Shown here: positions 32,935-41,767 of the stretch, piece after piece
How positions within the stretch are numbered: position 1 is the stretch's first letter
Layout: each line of letters starts with the position of its first letter
NCBI GenBank assembly: GCA_017546585.1
Contig: JAFYWC010000082.1
Location: forward strand, 1-43,498
Direction: 5' to 3'
DNA length: 43,498 nt
DNA from: Bacteroidales bacterium
GTDB taxonomy: Bacteria; Bacteroidota; Bacteroidia; Bacteroidales; UBA932
Made by a program: the position numbers and the translations under genes
Notes under the pieces: model-generated
Told to the model about the DNA's origin: nothing
Database searches by the model: none
Seen by the model: only the letters and a program-made list of their open reading frames with translations

Positions 32935-33966
32935 ATGGAAAACGCTAAAAATAGTAAGGAGAGAGAAACCTATTTCTGCACTCTGTGCAATATGATCTCC
33001 ACTTGTACCTCAGACATATCCTTGATATTGGATCAGGGACGGCATTATCTGGTAACCCAGGTTCATGTATATAATTTGTATCGTGAGCTGGGTAATCTGA
33101 AGTATGCCAGAGACGAGTGGAAATTCTTTAGTGAATATGAAGATCCTGTCAGAGTCAAGACGGGTAGGGATGTTATTTTACAGGCAATAGAGGTCTTCAA
33201 AAACACCTATGAGGAAAACAAAGACAAACTGTCAGCCTTGTTTAGTGTTGACGATGTGAGGGATGATTTTGAAGAGGCTACTGACGAGTTGCGTATAAAT
33301 GTCGGTGCAGCACTGACGTATGGCTATCGGGCAAAAGTTGTGGACCTTTTAGATGTACTATATCGATTTATTGAAAGGAGCCCTATAGCTGAATATGACA
33401 TTTTGGCGGAGCTAGAACAATCTAAACCAGAGGAGACCCCTGATATCATAGAAAACTATATAAAGGAAGAGATAGTCGAGGATGAAATAGATACAGAGGT
33501 TGATGTAGACGATGACGATACAACTGAAACAGATGACACGTCTTGGATGCTACCTGCTGGTGAGTATTTCTCCGCTGAATTCCTAAGTAGGTTATTGGAA
33601 GCTCTTAACGATGACCTGGAGGATAATTATACAGTTTTTGGGTGGACATGTATATGGAATCTCTATAATGTCAATGGTCCTATCAGTATGAAGACTTCTC
33701 AAAGGGGACCGAAGGGCACTGGAACGACCAAGCTATATTATCTGATTTATAAAATGGCAGAACACTTGAGTAAAGACAATTCTAAAAAGGCAAAACTTTG
33801 GGAACAAACCATTGTTGCCAAGATGGGATTGAGCTGGAGAACCTATAAGAAAGGAGCTGCCAAATGTGCCAATCCGAAAGAGCAATCTGACAAACCGTCA
33901 TATATAGTCTATGCCAAAAAGCTTCAGGAATTCTTTAAAACCGGCGGAATGTCAGTTGAGCCATAG
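32935..33966 (+). CDS. Unknown protein encoded directly after iterons
   Basis: The 343-residue protein has a helical N-terminal half with YFCTLCNMISTCTSD, a very acidic middle (EEIVEDEIDTEVDVDDDD, about residues 180-197) and a basic C-terminal part (TSQRGPKGTGTTKLYYLIY; KKAKLWEQTIVAKMGLSWRTYKKG) that could bind nucleic acid. No family is recognised; it is not a RepA or RepB type by eye. The iterons that end eight bases before its ATG, and similar ones after it, suggest that it binds them and controls its own expression or element replication. It ends with a terminator at 34091. No membrane segments. Confidence 0.75.
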   Translation: MENAKNSKERETYFCTLCNMISTCTSDISLILDQGRHYLVTQVHVYNLYRELGNLKYARDEWKFFSEYEDPVRVKTGRDVILQAIEVFKNTYEENKDKLSALFSVDDVRDDFEEATDELRINVGAALTYGYRAKVVDLLDVLYRFIERSPIAEYDILAELEQSKPEETPDIIENYIKEEIVEDEIDTEVDVDDDDTTETDDTSWMLPAGEYFSAEFLSRLLEALNDDLEDNYTVFGWTCIWNLYNVNGPISMKTSQRGPKGTGTTKLYYLIYKMAEHLSKDNSKKAKLWEQTIVAKMGLSWRTYKKGAAKCANPKEQSDKPSYIVYAKKLQEFFKTGGMSVEP

Positions 33967-34090
33967 TTGGAGTCCCAATTACTGTCTTAGTTGTCCCAAT
34001 TAGAAAATAAAGTTCATTGATTATCAATAAGATACGTTTTTAAAACATTCGCATTTTTCCCAATTTGCTCCCAGTAAATGCGTCGCTTCT

Positions 34091-34126
34091 TGCATGGTAA
34101 GACCACAAACTTATCATGCATTTTTT
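34091..34126 (+). terminator. Terminator of the iteron-associated gene
   Basis: TGCATGGTAAG (34091-34101) pairs with CTTATCATGCA (34110-34120) with one G-T pair, then TTTTTT. Confidence 0.85.
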
Positions 34127-34155
34127 GTTTTAAAACTAATTAACATTAAAAAACA

Positions 34156-34458
34156 ATGGACAATAAGATTTTTACCAACCCAGCCATTGTCACTGTCCAG
34201 ATGAGTATCGAAGAATACATGGAGAGAGAGGCACAGAAGGCTCAGCAGCAGGAAGCTGCGAAGCCTCGCAATCTGGTCTACGGACTCAAAGGAATCGAGC
34301 AGCTTTTCAACTGCAGTACCACAACTGCGTGGCGCATCAAAAACAGCGAATGGATCAAGCCGGCAATCTCCCAGGTGGGAAGAAAGATTGTCGTAGATGC
34401 TGATCTTGCTCTCGAACTTGCTCATCAGAATACCGAGCGTATTACCTATAAGAAATAG
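34156..34458 (+). CDS. DUF3853-type helix-turn-helix protein (excisionase-like)
   Basis: The 100-residue product has a variable N-terminal 40 residues, then the DUF3853/MerR-like helix-turn-helix pattern: YGLKGIEQLFNCSTTTAWRI, the recognition helix region IKNSEWIKPAI, then QVGRKIVVDADLALELA. Such proteins sit beside mobilization genes in Bacteroides elements and resemble excisionases in size and fold. It may direct excision by the integrase or regulate the mobilization genes that follow. It is preceded by a terminator and followed by a non-coding segment that looks like oriT. Confidence 0.82.
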   Translation: MDNKIFTNPAIVTVQMSIEEYMEREAQKAQQQEAAKPRNLVYGLKGIEQLFNCSTTTAWRIKNSEWIKPAISQVGRKIVVDADLALELAHQNTERITYKK

Positions 34459-34500
34459 GTTGCGCTCGGGCAGAAAATCACTGACAAATATGGTAATTGT

Positions 34501-34598
34501 CTCCACTTTATGTGGAGCAAGAGGGAATGGCACTCAGCGTACCATTCTGTCTCTTGCCTTGCAGGTGCAAAACAGCGCTGCGCTACCTTCTGACGGTG
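34501..34598 (+). other. Candidate origin of transfer (oriT)
   Basis: The 189-base gap before the mobilization genes holds a hairpin CTCCAC/GTGGAG (34501-34517), a nested one with GCAAGAG/CTCTTGC (34517-34523 with 34551-34557) enclosing GAATGG/CCATTC (34525-34530 with 34542-34547), and a GC-rich palindromic CAGCGCTG in GTGCAAAACAGCGCTGCGCT. Inverted repeats directly upstream of relaxosome genes are the usual oriT position. The nick site cannot be read. Confidence 0.4.
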
Positions 34599-34647
34599 AT
34601 TTGACTGCCGGAATGAGCACATCTAGGAACTATAAAAGTTTTATAAG

Positions 34648-35052
34648 ATGGGAAAGAGATCCAAAAGCAGAAAAATGACCAGTGTCAGTGCGTATGAACA
34701 TACGCGTGACTTGATCAATCGAGAGGCAAAAAAGCTCAATATGACCCAGGCCGATTACCTTTCTGATCTGATGGAACGTCAGGTCAGAAAGAACAAGGCT
34801 GAGGCAATCAATGGGTCATCGTCTTCGGATGACGACAAGGTTGCGACCATAGGAGATATCAAGAAAATCTTCAAGAAAGGGATTCAGGATATCGAGCAAT
34901 CCAACAAGGGACTCATCGAGAGAAGAGAGAAAAGTAACGATTCTCTCAAGTCAAGCATCGATGCGAGCACAGCGGTCCAGAAGGAATTAATGAAAATAAT
35001 CAAAGGAGAAGACAATGAACGTAAAGATCCAGAACAAGGCACCCTTTTCTAG
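34648..35052 (+). CDS. Relaxosome accessory / mobilization protein (BtgA/MobC-like)
   Basis: The 134-residue basic protein has a ribbon-helix-helix-like N-terminus (KMTSVSAYEHTRDLINREAK and LNMTQADYLSDLMERQVRK), then a Ser/Asp-rich linker and a long charged helix, ending in EDNERKDPEQGTLF. This pattern is that of small DNA-binding partners of Bacteroides relaxases such as BtgA. It would bind oriT (probably 34501-34598) and help the relaxase. Its 3' end overlaps the relaxase gene by 38 bases, so both are translated together. Confidence 0.7.
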   Translation: MGKRSKSRKMTSVSAYEHTRDLINREAKKLNMTQADYLSDLMERQVRKNKAEAINGSSSSDDDKVATIGDIKKIFKKGIQDIEQSNKGLIERREKSNDSLKSSIDASTAVQKELMKIIKGEDNERKDPEQGTLF

Positions 35053-36769
35053 TGATAACAACACTGGGACATGCAAAGGATATGTGACGTATCTGCAGCA
35101 TGAAAAGGAAGACAAGGAGAAGGCCGGTATCCTGGGAGAGGATATCCCGTTCTTCGATGCATTTGGAGATGAGGCCGACGCGAAGTCGGTAATAGACTCC
35201 ATAGACGGCAACAAGAAGCAGCTTCACAAGACAGACACGAAGTACTACTCCAACATCATCAGCTTCTCAGACGAAGAAACTGCTCTCATGGGTGATACCA
35301 GAGAGCAGAGGTTGAAAGCGACTCATGCCCTCGTGGCAAAGATGATGGACGCGTACGCACGTAACTTTAATCATGACGGAGTGAGGTCCAGAGAAGATTT
35401 GCTGTTCTATTACACCATTCATGAGTATAGAGGCAATGCTTCTGCACTTAAGCCAGGCTTGCATGTGCACATGATCATCAGCAGAAAGGATAGGAGCAAT
35501 ACCTATAAGCTTTCTCCGATGACCAACCATCGCAAAGGTACCTCCGGAGTTATCAAGCATGGCTTTCATAGGAATGACTATTACAGGGAGTGCGAGCGCA
35601 TCTTTGACGAACACTTCAAGCATGAGCGTTCCGTAGAGCAGAGCTTCGACTACTGCAATGCTATGAGGCACGGTACTGAGGAGGAAAGGGCGGAGCAGCT
35701 CAGGCGTTATGTCGCAGAAATGAACCTAGAAAAGCTGATTACCGAAGAAAAGGTGCAGCTTTGGAGAAAATATGCGGAAGAAGCAGCATCCCAATACTCT
35801 CGTAAGGGAGATACTCCTGAAGAGCAGGAGAAGATCCGTATGAATCTATTCTGGAATACTTACCACAGCCATTATAAGCCAATGCTGGATTCCTTGAAAG
35901 CTGATTGTCAGATGGCATTCAAAAGATATGATGTTGCGAAGAATAGCGGTGCCATGAATGCGGAGCATCTTGATGCGGAGGTACATAAACTAAGGAGATG
36001 TTATGCTCAGATTGAGTCCCTAACGGACGAAATTACCAGAGCAAACAACAGTAAGAAATTCCTTGCAGTGTTCTCTCTTTTGATTTCTGCCATCAATCCA
36101 GTACCAGCAATCTTGCTGATGGTTATGGGTGGCCTAGTGCTAGGATTTCAGAAGAACGTTGCATTCAGAAGTCGATTGATTCTGTATAATAATGCGAGAT
36201 CAATAAGACGTAATGTGATGTCACTCAAAGAAAAGCAAGAGGCATTGCGACATTCCAAGAATGATGCTCTCCGCAAGTACATTTCTGTAAAAGATCAGCG
36301 AAATGATCTGAAGAATGAACTCAGGAATCTTGATAAGACCCTTATGGAGACAGGAATCAATCTTGAGATTAATCCTGCTAGGGAAAGGGCGAGAGATGCA
36401 AAACTGTCTAATCCTCTCAGAGGAAATCTTCTCCTTGAAGATATGCTGCGTACTATATTCAATGCCAGTTATGATAGTGACAGCCTAGATAGAGAATTGT
36501 ATTATAACGCTTTGGCGTGCTTGCCTGTAATCCATCCTAATGGAGGTATCGCAGATTTAGAGTTCATACGAGGAGAAGAGCGTATTCTGGTTAGTGAACT
36601 CAAGGATCATCGCATAGCAACATTCTTTGTGGACAGGTGGTGTAGCTTGAGGGGATTAACCCCGGCTTACAAGAAACAGACAGAGCGGCCAAGGAACCAG
36701 CAGCAGGCGCAGAAACCAGTACAACAACAAATTAACAAGCAGAACAATGGACCGAAACATAAACGCTAA
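35015..36769 (+). CDS. Relaxase/mobilization protein with an internal membrane hairpin
   Basis: The 584-residue protein resembles Bacteroides mobilization relaxases of the BtgB/DUF5712 type. The catalytic part has KYYSNIISFSDEE (candidate tyrosines) and the metal-binding His set H136 in TIHEYRG and H150-V-H152 in LHVHMIIS. From about residue 349 to 378 there is a strongly hydrophobic pair of segments (FLAVFSLLISAI and AILLMVMGGLVLGF) around NPVP, so it may be membrane-associated. A coiled-coil region and a C-terminal domain (LRGNLLLEDMLRTIF...) follow, then a Gln-rich tail. It overlaps the accessory gene by 38 bases and the primase-like gene by 23. Function by motif; the membrane hairpin is unusual. 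Confidence 0.8.
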   Translation: MNVKIQNKAPFSSDNNTGTCKGYVTYLQHEKEDKEKAGILGEDIPFFDAFGDEADAKSVIDSIDGNKKQLHKTDTKYYSNIISFSDEETALMGDTREQRLKATHALVAKMMDAYARNFNHDGVRSREDLLFYYTIHEYRGNASALKPGLHVHMIISRKDRSNTYKLSPMTNHRKGTSGVIKHGFHRNDYYRECERIFDEHFKHERSVEQSFDYCNAMRHGTEEERAEQLRRYVAEMNLEKLITEEKVQLWRKYAEEAASQYSRKGDTPEEQEKIRMNLFWNTYHSHYKPMLDSLKADCQMAFKRYDVAKNSGAMNAEHLDAEVHKLRRCYAQIESLTDEITRANNSKKFLAVFSLLISAINPVPAILLMVMGGLVLGFQKNVAFRSRLILYNNARSIRRNVMSLKEKQEALRHSKNDALRKYISVKDQRNDLKNELRNLDKTLMETGINLEINPARERARDAKLSNPLRGNLLLEDMLRTIFNASYDSDSLDRELYYNALACLPVIHPNGGIADLEFIRGEERILVSELKDHRIATFFVDRWCSLRGLTPAYKKQTERPRNQQQAQKPVQQQINKQNNGPKHKR

Positions 36770-38978
36770 AATAATCTCCTTCTATCGGGCTCCCATTTCC
36801 AACTGCAAGCCCGAGAAGGAAATGTCCCTTAAGGAAATATGCGACTTCATTAAGAATGAACGCTTGGGGATTCTGATTAAATTTCGAGGCATAAAGGATG
36901 AGAGGGAGGCAAGGTCATATAAGGCAAGCAAGTTTGATCATTGCACATTCTCTGGACTCTTTACTTATCGTAAGGAGGAATGTTTGGTGCAGCATTCGGG
37001 ACTTCTGTGCTTGGATTTTGATCATCTGGATGATGTGGAGTCCGTCTTTCAGCAGCTGATTGCAGATCCGCGATGTCCGACGGCACTCCTCTTTAGAAGT
37101 CCATCAGGGGATGGGCTGAAATGGGTTGTGCCTATAGATGTGACTCATATGTCTCATGAAGGCTGGTTCAATGCGCTGTCGTCCTATGTTCACGACACCT
37201 ACGGATTGGAGGCGGACGGTCATTGCAAGGATGTCTCTAGAGCCTGCTTCCTTCCGCGAGATCCGGATGTATACATGGATGAGCATGTCTTTGAAAAGCC
37301 GATTTTTGTGCCAGATCTTACGGAGGAAGAGCCTGAGGATGCTGCGTGCGAACTTGCAGAAGACCACTTTGAGACAGTCGTCAGGAAGATTGAGGAAGCT
37401 CAAGTTGATATCGCTCCAGGATATTCAGAATGGCTCAGTCTTGGCTTTGCCCTCAGCGATTGCCTCGGAGAGGATGGCCGTGAGTACTATCATAGACTAA
37501 GCCGGTTCAATGAAGAGTATGATGAGCAGAATACTGATAAGCAATACGACAGCTGTCTGAAAGCCAAGAAGGATGGAATCACCATCGGAACCTTCTTTTA
37601 CTTGGCGAAGAAAGCAGGGATTGATATAGGAAAGATAGAGGTCCAAGTACCGGCTTTTACTCCACAGGTATATGATAACCTGCCGTATCTGCTGCAACAG
37701 ATCTGCGACAAAAGCCAAAATGCCGATGAAGCGGATATGATGATCTTAGGTGCCATATCCGCAATCGCTTCAACCATCAGTAACGTTTCAGGTCTGTATG
37801 GTGGTAGGAAAGTCTTTCCTAATCTTTTTACCTATGTGGTGGCTCCGGCCTCGGCAGGTAAAGGACGATTGGCTCTAATCAGAAATTTGGTTCAACCTAT
37901 ACACGACCAGTTGCGAGAGCTGAATAAGTTGGAATTGGAGCGATACTATGAAGAGTTTTCTCAGTACAAGCAAGCCAAAGATCCTGATATGGAAAAACCT
38001 GTTGCTCCACCAATGAGGATGCATATAATCCCTGCTAATACTAGCGCGACAGCTATGTGTCAGATACTTCATGACAATGGAGGAGTGGGGTTTATGATGG
38101 AGACAGAAGGTGATACCCTCACCAATACGCTGTTGTCGGATCATGGAAACTATTCTGATGTGCTGAGGAAATCATTTCATAACGAGCCGGTATCCTATCT
38201 GAGGAGAACGAATCATGAATATGTCGAAGTGCTTGAACCGCAGCTCTCGGCCTTGCTTTCTGGTACTCCAGGGCAGATTAGAAAGCTGATTCCAGATCCC
38301 GAGAACGGTCTGTTCAGCAGATTCATGTACTACTATCTTCCGATGAAACCCGATTGGAACGATGTCTTTGCGGACTCATCGGATGTTTCTTTGGATGATG
38401 CGTATGCTACCCTTGGAAGGGAGTGGCATGATGTCTATCATAGGATTTCAAGGTTTGAGCATATTCGCTTCTCATTTACCCCTCAGCAGCAGGCACAGTT
38501 CAATGACCATTTTGCTATCCTTCATGAAGAATACCTTCAACGTTACGGGGAAGGGTTTCTTTCTTCCGTTCGCAGGATGGGCTTGATTGTATTCAAGATT
38601 TCAATGGTCTTGTCGCTCATAAGATGTATGGAGTTTGCAGACGAAAGTGCGGAATTCATATGCGAGGATGCCGATTTCAGTGTTGCTCTGACCATTGGAG
38701 ATGTCCTTCTTGAGCATTCTGCCAAATTCTACCTTACATTTCCATCTACTTCAAGTGAAAGAAAAAGAAGTTCCTATCGACAAAGAGAAGTAGAAAACAA
38801 GAAAAGGATAATAGCTGAACTACCGAATGTATTTCAACGTAAGGAGGCCATTGAGTTGGGTAAAAAGTATGGAGTTTCACCGAGCACTATCAAGCGCTTG
38901 CTTGATACGCCTCAATTTGTCCACTTAGGATTAGGAAAGTATGCTAAAGTGTCTGCTTCTGATCCAGTGAACCAATGA
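36747..38978 (+). CDS. VirE_N / PriCT-2 / DUF3987 primase-helicase-like protein
   Basis: The 743-residue protein has three parts. Residues about 25-190 are a VirE N-terminal (BT4734-like) domain with SGLLCLDFDHLDD and FRSPSGDGLKWVVPID, similar to the catalytic Asp sites of primases. About 205-290 is a PriCT-2-like helical region (YSEWLSLGFALSD; CLKAKKDGITIGTFFYLAKKAG). About 310-650 is DUF3987, with APASAGKGRLALI resembling a P-loop and ETEGDTLTNTLLSDHGNYSD. The C-terminus has a helix-turn-helix-like AIELGKKYGVSPSTIKRLL. Likely role: element replication or a transfer primase. It ends at TGA 38976-38978, inside the hairpin at 38972-39013. Confidence 0.85.
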   Translation: MDRNINAKIISFYRAPISNCKPEKEMSLKEICDFIKNERLGILIKFRGIKDEREARSYKASKFDHCTFSGLFTYRKEECLVQHSGLLCLDFDHLDDVESVFQQLIADPRCPTALLFRSPSGDGLKWVVPIDVTHMSHEGWFNALSSYVHDTYGLEADGHCKDVSRACFLPRDPDVYMDEHVFEKPIFVPDLTEEEPEDAACELAEDHFETVVRKIEEAQVDIAPGYSEWLSLGFALSDCLGEDGREYYHRLSRFNEEYDEQNTDKQYDSCLKAKKDGITIGTFFYLAKKAGIDIGKIEVQVPAFTPQVYDNLPYLLQQICDKSQNADEADMMILGAISAIASTISNVSGLYGGRKVFPNLFTYVVAPASAGKGRLALIRNLVQPIHDQLRELNKLELERYYEEFSQYKQAKDPDMEKPVAPPMRMHIIPANTSATAMCQILHDNGGVGFMMETEGDTLTNTLLSDHGNYSDVLRKSFHNEPVSYLRRTNHEYVEVLEPQLSALLSGTPGQIRKLIPDPENGLFSRFMYYYLPMKPDWNDVFADSSDVSLDDAYATLGREWHDVYHRISRFEHIRFSFTPQQQAQFNDHFAILHEEYLQRYGEGFLSSVRRMGLIVFKISMVLSLIRCMEFADESAEFICEDADFSVALTIGDVLLEHSAKFYLTFPSTSSERKRSSYRQREVENKKRIIAELPNVFQRKEAIELGKKYGVSPSTIKRLLDTPQFVHLGLGKYAKVSASDPVNQ

Positions 38979-39013
38979 TCCAATGAACTTCTATGGGTTC
39001 ATTGGACCATTGG
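38972..39013 (+). repeat. Long hairpin with repeats at the presumed right side of the element
   Basis: CCAATGATCCAATGAAC (38972-38988) pairs with 38997-39013 at 16 of 17 positions around an eight-base loop. The left arm is also part of a tandem GATCCAGTGAAC/GATCCAATGAAC repeat. It holds the stop codon of the primase-like gene. No T-run follows. It may be a terminator, a recombination end or an RNA structure. Confidence 0.6.
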
Positions 39014-39034
39014 CTCATAGGGTCAATATGACTT

Positions 39035-39187
39035 CTAAATCCTTACTCCCACAGTAAACTCAAAATTTTCAGCACATAAATTATGAGCCTTGATAGCGAA
39101 ACCTACGAAGGTGTCTCTTAAACGAGGGAAATAATATCTCAGTCCTGCCTTCTGATAAATCTTCTCCTGACATCCGCTGATTATCAT
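39035..39187 (-). CDS. Short open frame, possible gene remnant at the element boundary
   Basis: A 50-codon frame runs on the minus strand from ATG 39185-39187 to TAG, with a protein-like composition (GLRYYFPRLRDTFVGFAI). The open frame continues upstream for over 30 codons without another ATG (AAQHFDECLVLFDQNRLA). It may be the tail of an inactivated gene, or chance. Nothing else is seen in 39014-39258. Confidence 0.2.
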   Translation of the reverse strand: MIISGCQEKIYQKAGLRYYFPRLRDTFVGFAIKAHNLCAENFEFTVGVRI

Positions 39188-39258
39188 TGCTAGTCGGTTT
39201 TGGTCGAATAAAACTAGGCATTCGTCGAAATGCTGTGCTGCAATAGTGAGGACTGCTA

Positions 39259-39266
39259 TATATTTG
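39259..39266 (+). promoter_or_regulatory. -7 box of the outer-membrane barrel operon
   Basis: TATATTTG lies 18 bases before the ATG at 39284; no clear -33 box. Confidence 0.5.
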
Positions 39267-39283
39267 CGGCAAATGTCCAGGTT

Positions 39284-41755
39284 ATGAAAAAGATTCTATT
39301 TGCATCATTGCTGCTTCTGGCAGCTGTCGTATCGCAGGCACAGACTGCATCGGTGACGGGAGTTATTCTCGATTCTCTGACAAGGGAGTCTGAGGCTGCC
39401 GCTGTTGTCCAATTCTTCAAGGTCGACGACCCGTCCAAGCCGATTGCCTACACGACCACAGACCAGACCGGCCGCTTTACCCATGCGTTCAGCACCGCAG
39501 GAACTTACAGACTCCATTTCAACAATATGGGCCGCAAGCAGGTGAACATCAATTTCACTTTGGAAGTGGACACTGTGCAGGACCTTGGAGTGATACTCGT
39601 GGAGGATGATGTCCAGAGCCTTAAAGCAGGAACTGTGGTCGCGCAGAAGACTTTGGTCGTGATGGAGGTGGACAAGCTCACCTACAAAGTGGAGGATGAT
39701 GTGGATTCCAAGACGAGCACAGTCCTGGATATGCTCCGCAAGGTGCCTATGGTGTCTGTGGACGGCATGGACAATATAACTGTCAACGGAAGCAGTAATT
39801 TCAAGGTGTATGTGGATGGCAGACCGAACTCCATGATGTCTTCGGCTCCGGCTCAGATATTCAAGTCGATGCCGGCAAGTTTCGTCAAGAAGATCGAAGT
39901 GGTGACGAATCCAGGTGCAAGATATGATGCGGAAGGTGTGGGCGGAGTCCTGAACATCACTACAATATCAGATAAGCATGATGGGACAAGGCTTGCAGAC
40001 GGTCAGTATGGCACTGTCAATGCAAAGGGAACCACACGAGGAGGTGGAGGTGGCGTCTTCTACACAATGCAGCGCGGCAAGTTTGCATTCAGCCTTAACG
40101 GCAATGCGATGTATAATGTCAACAAGGACATGGTCATCGATGTGGAAAGGGTCCAGATTCTGGAACATGGCAATATATCTACAAATTCTCACAGTGAGAC
40201 AGATGTCAATATCCCAATGTATTCTGGTACAGTTAACCTTAGTTATGAGATTGATTCTCTTAATCTTATAACAGCCAGTGCGGGTGTGATGCATTTTGGA
40301 ATGGAGTCGGAAGGATTGAGTTCCACCCATATTTCAAGTGATGCTTTCGAACTGTCGTATGGCGGTGAGACATACAATAAGATGGCCCGCAACGATATCG
40401 ATGCAACCGTCAATTATCAGCACACTTCTGCTGTAAATCCCGAGAGACGTCTTGCGCTTTTATATCAGTTTGTTGCAGATCCTTCCGTCAACAATACTGC
40501 AAACACGTTCAACAACGCTGTCAGCAATATTTATGACCTGACGGACAGACGTACAGATGCCCTAGTCAACTCGGCCACGCACACTGTTCAGGCTGATTTC
40601 ACTACCCCTGTTGCTGCTGGCCATTTCTTCAATTTGGGCGCCAAGTATATAGCCAGACACAACTACTCTGATCAGCAGAACTATCTGTATGACGGTAATG
40701 AATACCTGTATGATGAGTTGGGAAGCATGAAATATGACTTCTACAACAATATCGGTGCGGCATACGCGGAATATGAAGGAAAGACAGATCGATTAGGTTA
40801 TAAGGTTGGTGCAAGATATGAACATACATGGCAGAATGTGAGGTATTCCGAAGGGGACGGAGAGGATTTCAGATTGAATTATGGCAATCTTGTGCCTAAT
40901 GCCAGTGTGCAGCTTAACATCAACCGTCAGCAGAATGTTGGCTTGTCTTATAATATGAGGATAAGCCGTCCGGGAATCACATATCTGAACCCATATGTGA
41001 ATACATCGGATCCGACTGCGCTTTCATATGGTAATACAAATCTTAAAACAGAGATGGCGCACAATGTCAATCTTGTATATAACTATTTCAGTCAGAAGTG
41101 GGTAATGAATCTAACACTGAGGGATACCTTCCTTGGTAATGGAGTAAGCGGATATAGTTTCTATGCTCCGGACGGCCTTCTTCACTCCACATATGGAAAC
41201 ATTGTCCAGTCAAATAATATAGGTGCCAATCTTTTCTTGACCTGGATGCCAGGAAACAAGACACGAGTGATCTTCAACGGAGGAGGAGGCTACAACACAT
41301 TTTTAAGCAGGGAACTTTCGCAAAAGAATAATGGTTTTGATTATAATGCCATGCTTGGATTCCAGCAGACTCTGCCATGGGATCTCAGGTTCAGTGCCAA
41401 TGTCATTATGACCGGAAGGTCTGTGAATCTTCAAGGCTGGCATTCCGGAATGGCTTTGGGAACTGCTGGATTGACAAAGAGCATCCTGGATGACAGATTG
41501 ACCTTCAGCATCAGCGGAGCAACCCATCTGACTGGTGGAAACGGTATGAGGCAGATCACCTGGACTCAGGGACCTGGATTCACCAATAAGGTGGTCAATA
41601 CAATCAAGATGCAGACTCTTACCTTCGATATAAGTTTCTCTTTCGGAAAACAGGACAATGCCAAGGTGAAGACGACTCGAAAAACCATCACAAACGATGC
41701 TCAGCTCAACACTACCAACATGGCTGAAGGACTTGGAACAATGATGCGAATGTAA
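39284..41755 (+). CDS. TonB-dependent-receptor-like outer-membrane beta-barrel protein
   Basis: The start is taken at 39284, where MKKILFASLLLLAAVVSQAQ forms a signal peptide; the in-frame ATG at 39230 lies upstream of the promoter box. The 823-residue product has a carboxypeptidase-regulatory-like domain (about 22-110), a plug with LDMLRKVPMVSVDGMDN, VYVDGRPNSMM, KKIEVVTNPGARYDAEGVGGVLNI (the conserved family block) and a large barrel (ISRPGITYLNPYVN; LGFQQTLPWDLRFSANV). It belongs to the outer-membrane beta-barrel family of Bacteroidota without a SusD partner. It is followed 12 bases later by a histidine kinase gene, so all three downstream genes form one operon. Ligand unknown. Confidence 0.88.
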   Translation: MKKILFASLLLLAAVVSQAQTASVTGVILDSLTRESEAAAVVQFFKVDDPSKPIAYTTTDQTGRFTHAFSTAGTYRLHFNNMGRKQVNINFTLEVDTVQDLGVILVEDDVQSLKAGTVVAQKTLVVMEVDKLTYKVEDDVDSKTSTVLDMLRKVPMVSVDGMDNITVNGSSNFKVYVDGRPNSMMSSAPAQIFKSMPASFVKKIEVVTNPGARYDAEGVGGVLNITTISDKHDGTRLADGQYGTVNAKGTTRGGGGGVFYTMQRGKFAFSLNGNAMYNVNKDMVIDVERVQILEHGNISTNSHSETDVNIPMYSGTVNLSYEIDSLNLITASAGVMHFGMESEGLSSTHISSDAFELSYGGETYNKMARNDIDATVNYQHTSAVNPERRLALLYQFVADPSVNNTANTFNNAVSNIYDLTDRRTDALVNSATHTVQADFTTPVAAGHFFNLGAKYIARHNYSDQQNYLYDGNEYLYDELGSMKYDFYNNIGAAYAEYEGKTDRLGYKVGARYEHTWQNVRYSEGDGEDFRLNYGNLVPNASVQLNINRQQNVGLSYNMRISRPGITYLNPYVNTSDPTALSYGNTNLKTEMAHNVNLVYNYFSQKWVMNLTLRDTFLGNGVSGYSFYAPDGLLHSTYGNIVQSNNIGANLFLTWMPGNKTRVIFNGGGGYNTFLSRELSQKNNGFDYNAMLGFQQTLPWDLRFSANVIMTGRSVNLQGWHSGMALGTAGLTKSILDDRLTFSISGATHLTGGNGMRQITWTQGPGFTNKVVNTIKMQTLTFDISFSFGKQDNAKVKTTRKTITNDAQLNTTNMAEGLGTMMRM

Positions 41756-41767
41756 TATATTTGTGAT

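Larger units (their letters stand above)
29577..39013 (+). mobile_element. Integrated mobilizable element (integrase, mobilization and primase genes)
   Basis: The left end is the interrupted tRNA(CAU) gene at 29577-29620. Inside lie a tyrosine integrase, an ATPase/DUF234 cargo gene, an iteron-associated gene, a DUF3853 helix-turn-helix gene, a relaxosome accessory gene, a relaxase and a VirE_N/DUF3987 protein. No type IV secretion genes are present, so it would need a helper element to transfer. The right end is set at the hairpin after the last element gene, but no second copy of the tRNA 3' half is found in the window. The true end may lie beyond it, which would make the genes at 39.3-43.5 kb cargo. 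Confidence 0.75.

Noticed and set aside
34397-34678. 93-codon open frame across the candidate oriT
   Set aside because: Overlaps two better genes in other frames and the hairpins of the gap; no domain.
39230-39283. Upstream start of the second outer-membrane barrel
   Set aside because: Would place 18 residues before the signal peptide and precede the -7 box.
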